41,975 bases of DNA from NCBI RefSeq assembly GCF_000003605.2, contig NW_003129358.1:511165-553139 (forward strand), read 5' to 3'. Under the pieces are notes generated by a model that saw only the letters and a program-made list of their open reading frames with translations, did no database searches and was not told the DNA's origin. Numbering within the stretch: position 1 is the first letter of the stretch; the number at the start of each line of letters is the position of its first letter. Below, one piece after another: positions 32,901-41,975 of the stretch. Made by a program: the position numbers and the translations under genes. This DNA is from Saccoglossus kowalevskii (lineage: Eukaryota; Hemichordata; Enteropneusta; Harrimaniidae).

Positions 32901-35900
32901 AAGTCCGTAAACAGGGACTTATAATTCGATCTCAGTCCACCTGTCCGTCCGTCCGTCTGTGCGTCCGTCCATCTGTGCATCCGTCCGTCCGTCCAGAGTC
33001 ATATCTCAGAATCCCTTGGACCGATTCCGTTCATTCTTTGCATGTGCCTAGTACTTTATGTGGGACATATGCACATGTAGTGATTTAGAGATTTGATTCA
33101 AAATGGCCGACTGGCAGCCATCTTGTTTTTTGAAAATGTCGTATTTTTTACATGTTTTGTCAGTTTTCATTGAAATTTGGTACATAGATTATACATGTTA
33201 GGATACATGTCCATGACAATTTTTTTTGCAATTGGATCAAAGATGGCAGACTGTTTGGTATCTTGGACATGTTTTGTCAGTTTTTATTCTAATTTGGCAA
33301 TTCTTTATACATGTTAGGATATATGTCCGGGACAATTTGTTTCAAAATCGGATCAAGGATGGTCGAGTGACAGCCATCTGACTTTTTGGCCTTACTGCTA
33401 TATTTATGTACCATTTTCATTCGTATTTGGCATATACATCATACAAGTCAGTTTGTTTCAAAATCAGATCAAAGATGGCTGAATAATGGCTGTTTTTATT
33501 TTTGGCCATATTACTATATCTCTGTCACCCATGTATCATTTTCATTGATATTTAGCATGTCATAAATGGATACATGTACATGTCAATTCAATTTGCAATT
33601 TGATCAAATATGGCCAACTGGCGGCCATCTTGTTTGTTTAAAATGTGATAACTTGGTCATGCTTTCACTTTTGATCTATGTTTTTCTTTGCTGTCTTAAA
33701 CTGAAGGGGTCGTCACGCAACACATGTTTGAATTTGATGTGAATAAATAATCTGTTGTATATGCCACTTGGGACCCAAGTTTCAAGGACACGCACGCGAC
33801 AACCCCTCCGCTTTAATATGACAGCATATGACTGTGTCATTTTCAATGACTTGTTTTTTAATGCGTCTCCAATACTCTCAGCACACAGAAGTTCTTTCTA
33901 AGCTTTCTTTGGTTTACTCCTGTGTACGCAGCATACAATGAGAGTCTTTATCTCTGTGTGTGTGTATGTATGACTGTTTAGTCAATTTTGGCTTTTCTAC
34001 TGATAGATATCTTGATTATTAATCATCATTTTTAATCATCATATTTCAATAATACTTGGTACATACATATAGATGCTTTAAGACAATGCAACAACCTGCT
34101 TAGTTTTGAGTTTAACTACAGTACTTCCATAATACTTAGTACCTGATTTGCATATTACCTTAATTTACTTTTCAGCTTTTCTTCGATTTTTTTTAAAAAA
34201 GGATATGTGTTCCTGAACAATGCACAGACCTGACTAGTTTTGGGTTGAAATTCATGCATAATAATTACCTAATTTGCATAATAATTAACCTCCTATATCT
34301 CTAAAACTAATTATTCTATTTCTTGGTACATATTAAGTGCCCAGGACAAGGCTGATGGGCCAAATACAAACTACAATACTATGGATCACATTGGTTTCAG
34401 ACAAATAATTAGTTTTCAAGCTTTTTATTTGAAAGGCTAATCTTAAATTTGAATTCATTTTTAATATGGCTCCAATACTTTAAACACACAGGAGTTCTTT
34501 CTAAGTTTTCTTTGATTAATTTCTGCTTAGCCACTGTCCAAAAGTGACAACTATTAATTTAATATTAATCTTGTTTGTCGATCTGTGTGTCTGTGTCGTC
34601 CGTCTATCCGTCTGTCTTTCTTTCTTTCTGCCTGCCTGTCCACCTATCTGTTCATCTGTCTGTTCATTCATTGCTGTCTGTCCATCCAACCATCAATTTG
34701 TATTTCAGACACTCATTAACCAATTTCACTCAAACTTTACACAAATAAAATAAATCATGTTTTCCATATTTCATGATCTGAACAAAAATTGTCTGGGTTT
34801 CGTTTTTGCTGGTTACTTTTATTTTCCTTAAAAGTAATTTTGTGTTACTGGACAGTGCTCAGTACATCAGTGCTATTAATCAGATAATTTATCTTATTTT
34901 TGTTTTGTTTTTTCACTAGAGAGAGGAAGATTGGATTCTAATAGAAATCTATTTGTGTTACATTCGTCAGTGAAAATTGAACGTCCTAATTATAATGCTC
35001 ATAAATTAGCAGAGGTAAGATCAAAGTTATATATGGCAGTGATAGTCATTGGTATGACTATGTTTATTCAAGAGTTTCAAGGTGGGAGAAACAATAGTAA
35101 AATATGATATACCATGGTCAAGGAGGAAGATGTATGGACTTGTTGGACATATTCAAATAATTTGCATATTTATTGGTCCACATGAAAGTGAGGGCAGTGT
35201 ACAGCGGCAACTGCAATTTCAATGGATCAACACCTCTCCCTCCTACATTGGATTTTGACATGTTTGCAGAAATAAAGTTATAACAATGAATTTAATCTCT
35301 TATATTTTGTTGGTGATTTACCAGGAGTTCATCCAGCAGTTACCAGCAGAAATATATGGCAGTGTTGAGCATGAAATATCGTCCAGAGCAGGTGTTGCTG
35401 AAGTTCTGGCTGTCTTAAAAGAAGTTGTTGGAGAGAAATATTTCAAATGTTGTTTTATTTTACCTCATATTCGATCAATGGGTAACGTATTTTTCAGTGT
35501 CTATGATGGTGTGTCCATGGTTACATGTGGTTCATATTTCACACAAACTTGACACACAGACATCAAGTTATACATCAGCACATACAAGTCAATTAAATAT
35601 GGCCGACTGATGTCCATTTTTGTCATCATTACCGGGGGGTAAGAATTTGATGCAGCTAACATGCTTTGACATTTTGGAAGATGACTGAGAACCTGAACTA
35701 GTTTTTGAATGAACTTGGGGGGGGGGGGGGTCCTCATATTGGCAAATTTCACCAAAAAACAAAAGGTGGCTATATTAGTTTAAACAACAACATCGAAACA
35801 ATTCATCAACTGTTTCGCAGGCATATATTGATCATTGACTCCCGTGTGAAGCACACAATGGGAGTCTTTGCAGTTAGTGTGTCTGTATGTGTGTCCGTCT

Positions 35901-38900
35901 GTTTCACTGATATCTCCAGAACCATACATTGATTTTTGATGAAACTTGGTGCATAGATGCTCTGGGCCAATGCGCAGATTTGATTAGGTTTTAGGTAGAA
36001 ATTCACGCATAATAATAATTACCTAATTTGCATGATAATTAGCTAATTTTTAGCTGTTCCATGACTGTTCCACTAATATCTGAACAACCACTCATTGGAT
36101 TTTGATGAAACTTGGTACATAGATGCTCTGAACTAATGCTAGGTTTTGATATTAATTTTCTGATTTGCATAATTAGTTTTCAGCTTTTCCATCAATATCT
36201 CAAATACAAGTAATTTCGGATTATTTTTAATGTGTCTCCAATGCTCTCTGCATATGGGAGTTCTTTCTAAGCTTTCTTTGATTTAAATTTAAACTTAGTA
36301 TGGACATCAGTTTGTTCGGATTGGCAGTCATGTTGGTCTTATTTTCATGCATCTTTAACCATTCATTGGACTTATTAAGTTCAAAGTAGGTACAAAGAAA
36401 AAACAACAGTAAACATTTACATCTTTTTGTGTGTGACTTGATTCAAAATGGCTGATTGGTGGCCATGTTTTTTTTTTCATTTGTCCTTGACACAGTGCCT
36501 TCTCATGCGGTCATAGAGACTTTCAGCAGGCAATGTGTTAATAATTTCTTGAACATAACATTTTATTTTTATTTTTGTTTATATTCATTGTTTATAACTT
36601 ACACAAGCACTAATAACTTAGCAAAAACATTTCTTAACAATGCCGATATTAATCTGATCTTTATTTTCACACCATAGATATAGAAATTCATGTTGATCCT
36701 GATGGTAATTACATTCCTCTTAACAAGAATCCGGAATCCAAGATCAATAAAACTGCGCAGTTAGACAATGCATTGTTGCATCAGTTGATTAGCCCTACAG
36801 GCAAGAAAACTAAACTGTCTATACCTGGTGTTGCTGTGCAGCTGAACAGTGAATTAACGCAACAGATGGTTGGTACAAAGAACGATAAAACAGTAAAACA
36901 ATCTAAAAGGTATGTATTATATTTGTAGCCATTCTGTTTGAAAGCTACTGTGGACAAAGATTACCATGGCTGTAAATAACTTAATACATCCTAGTTACCA
37001 GTGAATACAGTGAAATTGTCTAAAGTAAGAAAATTACTCAATTCTCAAGGTTCTGTTTATCGAGGTTTTATAATGAAACCTGTCAAAGCTTAAGTGACTA
37101 CCACGGGTTGATTAGTCAATCTTCAGAGGTGGTTCAGTTTTAGATACTTCAATGTTTATGGATAATGAATTGTGGGTTGAATTTAGACAGGCTTCCAGCT
37201 TACACTGGGTTCAGTTTACACAGGATTCAGTATACAAAGGTTCAGTTAAGACTGATTTCAAGAATCAGGATTAACTTTAGGCAAGGTTCAATTTAGACAG
37301 GCTTCCAGCTTACACTGGGTTCAGTTTACATAGGATTCAGTATACAAAGGTTCAGTTAAGACAGATTTCATGAATCAGGATTAACTTTAGGCAAGGTTCA
37401 ATTTAGACAGGCTTCCAGCTTACACTGGGTTCAGTTTACACAGGATTCAGTATACAAAGGTTCAGTTAAGACAGATTTCAAGAATCAGGATTAACTTTAG
37501 GCAAGGTTCAATTTAGACAGGCTTCCAGCTTACACTGGGTTCAGTTTACACAGGATTCAGTATACAAAGGTTCAGTTAAGACAGATTTCAATAATCAAGA
37601 TTAACTTTAGGCAAGGTTCAATTTAGACAGGCTTCCAGCTTACACTGGGTTCAGTTTACACAGGATTCAGTATACAAAGGTTTAGTTAAGACAGATTTCA
37701 AGAATCAGGATTAACTTTAGGCAAGGTTCAATTTAGACAGGCTTCCAGCTTACACTGGGTTCAGGTTACACAGGATTCAGTATACAAAGGTTCAGTTTAC
37801 ACAGGATTCAGTATACAAAGGTTTAGTTAAGACAGATTTCAAGAATCAGGATTAACTTTAGGCAAGGTTCAATTTAGACAGGGTTCAGTTTACACAGGAT
37901 TCAGTATACAAAGGTTCAGTTTACACAGGATTCAGTTAAGACAAATTTCCAGAATCAGGATTCTCTTTAGGCAGGGTTCAATTTAGGCAGGGTTTAATTT
38001 AGACAGGCTTCCAGCTTACACTGGGTTCAGTTTACACAGGATTCAGTTAAGACAGATTTCCAGAATCAGGATTCTCTTTAGGCAGGATTCAATTTAGGCA
38101 GGGTTCAATTTAGACAGGCTTCCAGCTTACACTGGGTTCAGTATACAAAGGTTCAGTTAAGACAGATTTCCAGAATCAGGATTCAGTTCAGGCAGGGTTC
38201 AATTTAGAAGACTTCCAACTCACACAGGGCTCGGTTTACACAGGATTCAATTTGGACAACATTCCAGTTTACACAAGGTTCACTGCAGTTTATATAGGTT
38301 TCCTGTTTACACAGCGTCTCAGTTTACAGAGAGTGCCGTTTAGACATACTAGTACATAGGGTTCAGTATACACAGAATTTAGTTTACTGTACATGTGGTT
38401 CTGTGTAGATTGATTTGAGTGTATTGTCAACTCCACTTTCTATTAATATGCAAATGACATCTCTACCACAGGCTAGCTGTCGTCATTACCAGTCCTAAAC
38501 ACTACCAACATGAGAGCAAATCACTCTTAGGAATTCATGTCATGAAGCGAAGACAACTCAACCTTCTAGGATACACAGTAATTGAGGTAAGTATGAGAAG
38601 CACATATTAAAGCCCCCTAACTATATTGTATTTGATACACAACTAAGGAAAAATAATATTATTAAAAAAATCATAGTACCACCTAGGTGCTACTGTAAAA
38701 TATGTAAAATCAGCTGCTGCTTCTATTAAAATGGTACAATGCAACAGAATGCAACTTTTATTAGTCCAAGAGCATCTACACATATGAGAAATGGTGAATT
38801 TTTGGTTCTCAATTTTTCAATTGGGGCTATGGTTGTGGTTTAAAATAAAGATTTTACAGTACCATACTGAGTGTTATAGTATTTTCATGAACATTTGCAT

Positions 38901-39329
38901 ATTGTCTTCAGCACAGCTTAAATGATGTACAGTTGCTTATTGTAATATACCTGATAGTTTAGCTAGCAAGTGTTGTGGAAATAAAATGTTTGTCATTCTG
39001 TAAAAATCTGTGCATATTAATTACCTAATTTGCATAATGATTAGAATGGCTCCTGGAAAAACAGTGCATTTTATAAATTAGTCACTAAACTCACAATCAA
39101 ATATAATTGAAACTGCCTTGGAGTGCCTTACCTGGTCAGTTTATTTTCGAGCTATTATGAAATATACTTGACAATTTCCCTAATTATTGTCATCAAATAT
39201 ATAAGTACACAACATATTTTTCTAATTCCACAGATTGCATACTATGAATGGAATGAGGTGACGAAGAAAGGAGTTGAAGAGTGTAAAGTTTGGTTAAAAC
39301 AACAAATCGACTCGGCAATAGCTAGATAA
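29982..39329 (+). CDS. FASTKD3: FASTK-domain mitochondrial RNA protein, FASTKD3-like, six coding exons
   Basis: Exons assembled by hand: 29982-31383, 34920-35014, 35325-35481, 36678-36909, 38472-38586 and 39234-39329 (stop). They sum to 2097 nt, exactly 699 codons with the stop, and every junction is GT-AG with matching phase. An in-frame TAG at 29961 makes ATG 29982 the first start. The N-terminus is Arg/His-rich without acidic residues for its first 34 positions, as in a mitochondrial presequence. FAST_1 lies at about residues 358-466, FAST_2 from about 480 to 570 (VKIERPNY, then LPHIRSMDIEIHVDPDG), and the C-terminal RAP domain at about 630-690 (KRRQLNLLGYTVIEIAYYEWN). FGSLNYEPPNA (401-411) resembles FGKLNYLPPNA as remembered from human FASTKD3, and one large first coding exon is also FASTKD3-like. 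Family members bind and process mitochondrial mRNAs. Family is secure; the choice of FASTKD3 over paralogues is moderate. Confidence 0.9.
32885..33853 (+). repeat. AGTCCCTG-headed modular repeat nested in the larger one
   Basis: It begins with a 35-nt hairpin (AGTCCCTGTT-CGGAC-GAA-GTCCG, 2-nt bulge, AACAGGGACT; 32885-32919). Next are a CCGT-rich run, catatctcagaatcccttgg, and four or more diverged body units of about 110 bp with aaaatggccgactggcagcc and tttcattgaaatttggtaca. It has the same plan as the GTGTGC-headed family with different sequence. A TTAA MITE lies inside it. The right boundary is approximate. Confidence 0.7.
33700..33812. mobile_element. 113-bp TTAA-flanked MITE
   Basis: TTAA at 33696-33699 and 33813-33816. 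Inverted ends: ACTGAAGGGGTCGTCACGC on the left and GCGACAACCCCTCCGCT on the right. Internally tttgaatttgatgtgaataa parallels gttcgaatttcatgtaaata of the 13196 copy. Confidence 0.8.
33916..34518 (+). repeat. third modular repeat, directly abutting the previous tail
   Basis: The head (actcctgtgtacgcagcata) starts immediately after the previous element's tail ggttt. A GT-rich run, two or three body units and the tail ttaatatggctccaatactt ... gttctttctaagttttcttt follow. The head hairpin is degraded. Confidence 0.7.
35838..36284 (+). repeat. compact complete modular repeat (447 bp) in FASTKD intron 3
   Basis: Head actcccgtgtgaagcacaca (hairpin GTGTG-AAG-CACAC), the segment ctttgcagttagtgtgtctg, a short GT run, gatatctccagaacc, two body units, and an uninterrupted tail ttttaatgtgtctccaatgc ... 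gttctttctaagctttcttt. It is the best reference copy in the window for the family's layout. Confidence 0.8.
37171..38410. repeat. 110-bp higher-order minisatellite in FASTKD intron 4
   Basis: gcttccagct recurs at 37191, 37301, 37411, 37521, 37631 and 37741, exactly 110 bp apart. Each 110-bp unit divides into seven subunits (six of 16 bp and one of 14 bp) related to GGTTCAGTTTACACAG. After about 37860 the order breaks into irregular subunits that decay by 38410. It is intronic and has no coding potential. Confidence 0.95.
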
Positions 39330-39438
39330 TTATATAGATGATATTATCTTGACGAGCTTGCATGTGATGTCTTCTGAACTCTTGCGCCACATTAGAATAC
39401 AGTTTGAAATAACTGCATACTAGCAACCAGATTACACA

Positions 39439-39444
39439 AATAAA
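39439..39444 (+). terminator. poly(A) signal of the FASTKD gene
   Basis: AATAAA lies 110 bp after the stop codon on the same strand, giving a plausible short 3' UTR. Confidence 0.65.
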
Positions 39445-41617
39445 CCTGTTGCTGGAAAAAATAGCTAATTAAAATTGGCTGAAAAGACCCACAAGTCTAC
39501 ACATCCTGATACATTGAGCCAACCTTTTGAGCTCAATTTTGTCATTATCACACAATTGGTACTGGTATTTTTTTTTATGACTGCAGGACATCGGAAATTG
39601 GCAGTGATTGATTTGATAGACATAACAAGAAGTGTGGCCATCGATGACCTCTTGTTGGTATTGTCAAAGCATTATGTATCCGAGTATTTTAAGTACACCT
39701 TCAACGCTGTCTTGCAATGCTATCATAAAAAAAATCATGTAGAATATTGTGAAATATTTATCTATATACTCACATAAATATGATAACTTAACTTGTGGCT
39801 GCTCTGTGTTATTTCCACTGGCATCTTGAGAACCTCTCATCAGATTTCAAAGAAATTGTGTACACATTTTCTGGGATATTAATTACCCCAATTTGCACAA
39901 TAAACAAATTCTTGGCTGTTTCACTGATATTTAGGTTTGATTGAAATCTCAATATTAAATTAGGGAATATTCTTATTCCATAGATATTTCAAGAACCACA
40001 ACTGGATTAATGTAATTAAATTGTTTTAAACCTAGCAGCAAATATAAGAAAGCCATCAGAGATGCCAGAACTATGGCACTGTTTCTCAGGCACAGTTTTT
40101 ACAAGCATTGCAATATACTGTAAAATACTTAATTTTTGCTTGGAATACATTTTCGCTAAAGGAATGATACAGTGAAAATAAAATGCAGTGAATATACCTT
40201 TTTACCTATATTTTATATTCAAGTCCTCAGAAATCAGTAAAAATAAATTCCACACAAAACACCCAAAAAGTCTTCAGTGAAAATTAATTCCAGCTAAAAT
40301 AAAGTATTTTACAGTATATCTGAGGTCACATGACCAAATATGTTGATAGTGAATGCAATAGTACTCCTGATATATTTATGCATTTCAATGAGGCCATTAA
40401 ATTAATGTTCAGATCCAGTGTGAAACGTCTTCAAAATAATCACTGGTTGACTGTCTATCTGCAAGTGTTTTGTACAATATTTATGCATTTTGAGTTTTTA
40501 TAAGGCAAATTTTTTGAGGAGGGGGGGGATTAATTCTTTATTCCATTAGATTTGTGTGATTCTCAAAGAATTGTGAGATTATTGATCAGAGAGAAGAAAT
40601 AAAATAAAATTTTATTCCATGTGTAATCTTGTTTTCATCTGCGCGAGAGTTTGATACTTTGATCGATACTCCCACGAAAATTCAACTTTGACTTGTTATG
40701 CGGCGGGCAGGGAAAAAAAATGAAGATAAAAATATTTTTTTTTATTAATTTTTTCCACTTACAATTCAGTGGGCGCAAGAAATTACGCTGAAATAAAATT
40801 TTATTTTTATTTCATTTTCGGCTCCTGTTCATTTGGCGGGTTCGCGAAACAAGGGATAATAAAAATCTGGCCTAAATATATTGATAGATCTTGTGTGAAA
40901 TGATTTTAATAAAGCACAAGTTGGATGTCAATCTACAACAGTGCTCCTGATATAACTCTTAAAAGAGGTGGACTGATGCAAGGTGTCTGGTAACCACTAT
41001 ATCTCCCCCCCCCCCCCAACATCATGTGTCGGGGAATAGTAATGCAAGCCCATTCTACAGCACAACTTTAACAACATAACAGTACCGTTAGTGCATAATA
41101 ACATGTTTTTATTAATATTTTATATACAATATTTACATGTATAATAGATACTACAGCTGCAGACACTTTTTGCAGTTTGCAATACCTGTACAATGAACAA
41201 CTTTGGTTTTAACAAAACTTATTTAAAATGCAAACAACTTTGTTATTTCTTCATTTTTTTTCTTTTCTCCTTTTCTTCTTTTTATTTAATACTTTATCTG
41301 GATTCTGGAAAAAAACAAACACATTTATGATGTATAACATCACACAAATATACTTATTCAAGTTTAAACTGGTCATTTTATCGTCAGTGTTGTGTAGTTT
41401 TGTTCAGCCACACAACTTAGCTGAAATCTGAGGATGGAATTTTGCATTGTTATATATAGAAATGAATATGCGAAGTGAAAATGATACTTCAATGCTCAAC
41501 TATATATTTTGATTTTGATTCCTATTGAATCCCAGGGAAGTCAAGTTGATCATCCGTCTGTTTTTCCCAAAATGAAAAAAGGAATATATGAGAAGGCAGG
41601 GAGTTTCAGCATGTTAC
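39445..41617. other. intergenic flank downstream of the FASTKD gene
   Basis: Contains the MITE at 40118-40314, poly(C)/poly(G) runs at 40520-40530 and 41007-41018, and AT-rich DNA. A plus-strand open stretch at 39587-39777 follows a strong acceptor and is treated as a finding. No gene was recognised. Confidence 0.5.
40118..40314. mobile_element. 197-bp TA-flanked MITE
   Basis: TA at 40116-40117 and 40315-40316. Ends are CTGTAAAATACTTAATTTTT and AAAATAAAGTATTTTACAG. Internal segments (caaaacacccaaaaagtctt, cagtgaaaattaattccag) match the 27860-28067 copy in inverse orientation. Confidence 0.85.
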
Positions 41618-41620
41618 AGA

Positions 41621-41975
41621 ATACATGGAGGGGAGGTCAGAGAGTTGCAGAATACATGAAGGGGAGGGCAGAGAGTTGCAGAATACATGGAGGGGAGGGC
41701 AGAGAGTTGCAGAATACATGGAGGGGAGGGCAGAGAGTTGCAGAATACATGGAGGGGAGGGCAGAGAGTTGTAGAATACATGAAGGGGAGGGCAGAGAGT
41801 TGTAGAATACATGGAGGGGAGGACAGAGAGTTGTAGAATACATGGAGGGGAGGACAGAGAGTTGCAGAATACATGGAGGGGAGGACAGAGAGTTGCAGAA
41901 TACATGGAGGGGAGGACAGAGTTGTAGAATACATGGAGGGGAGGGCAGAGAGTTGTAGAATACATGGAGTGGCAG
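41621..41975. repeat. 31-bp G-rich minisatellite, at least 11 copies, cut by the window end
   Basis: The motif atacatgg/atacatga recurs at 41621, 41652, 41683, 41714, 41745, 41776, 41807, 41838, 41869, 41900, 41929 and 41960. The spacing is 31 bp except one 29-bp unit. Each unit holds ggaggggaggg. Because 31 is not a multiple of three, all frames are traversed and long frames appear by chance on both strands. Confidence 0.95.

Larger units (their letters stand above)
32138..33915 (+). repeat. hairpin-headed modular repeat with a second element nested in its tail
   Basis: The head ACTCCTGTGTGCTTCGCACA (hairpin TGTGTGC-TTC-GCACACA, 32143-32159) is followed by ctttgcagttagtgtgtctg, a GT microsatellite and tgatatctcaagaacc. 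Then come five or so body units of about 110-150 bp, each with ttcaatgaaacttggtacat and gcatattaattacctaattt. The body stops at gaattatt (32884) and the tail resumes at about 33854 (ttttttaatgcgtctccaat ... gttctttctaagctttcttt), split by the insertion at 32885-33853. Confidence 0.8.
31384..34919 (+). other. FASTKD intron 1, largely repeats
   Basis: The donor is TTCAG|GTGAGT and the acceptor TTTCACTAG. From 31384 to 32137 I see no feature. From 32138 to about 34518 it is filled by head-to-tail hairpin-headed repeats with nested insertions, then a CTGT/CCGT-rich stretch at 34575-34690 that resembles another head's microsatellite. Confidence 0.8.

Noticed and set aside
41606-41965. Several overlapping minus-strand frames near the right edge
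   Set aside because: The 31-bp repeat runs through all three frames without stops; there is no independent sign of coding.
1-41975. CRISPR array, bacterial operon or phage-type system
   Set aside because: The repeats are head-to-tail without unique spacers of fixed length, and the genes are spliced animal genes.

Overview
This is animal nuclear DNA: AT-rich, intron-containing genes with GT-AG splice sites, AATAAA poly(A) signals, no operons, and roughly half the window made of tandem repeats, MITE-like transposons and one abundant modular repeat family. A CatSper2 sperm channel, a poly-C2H2 zinc-finger factor and a FASTK-family mitochondrial protein together fit a marine invertebrate that kept CatSper, such as a hemichordate, echinoderm or cephalochordate. 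The sequence alone does not settle the species.

Layout. (1) 1-4934, minus strand: the 5' seven coding exons (349 codons) of a CatSper2-type channel. S1-S6 and the pore are present; the C-terminal tail is not found and presumably lies off the left edge. (2) 4935-14981: no convincing gene. It holds a CpG-rich presumptive CatSper2 promoter, TTAA-flanked and TA-flanked MITEs, a palindromic element split by a MITE, a Mutator-like non-autonomous element with 9-bp target duplications, and a short miRNA-sized hairpin. (3) 14982-18105, minus strand: an uninterrupted 1038-codon ORF for a 23-finger C2H2 protein with a hunchback/Ikaros-type C-terminal finger pair and a CtBP-binding PLDLS motif. A 58-bp non-coding exon at 24700-24757 may belong to its 5' UTR, which would make 18106-24699 a repeat-filled intron. 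(4) 26290-27150: a 27-bp minisatellite. (5) 29609-39444, plus strand: a six-exon FASTKD3-like gene (698 codons), whose introns 1 and 3 hold hairpin-headed repeats and whose intron 4 holds a 110-bp higher-order minisatellite. (6) 39445-41975: intergenic, with a MITE, an unexplained ORF behind a strong splice acceptor, and a 31-bp minisatellite running off the right edge.

The three genes have no evident shared pathway (sperm Ca2+ entry, transcription control, mitochondrial RNA), so the block looks like ordinary animal gene adjacency. The unusual content is in the repeats: a dispersed family whose terminal hairpin appears kept by compensatory change, datable nested insertions, a three-copy target-site duplication, and minisatellites with visible higher-order structure.
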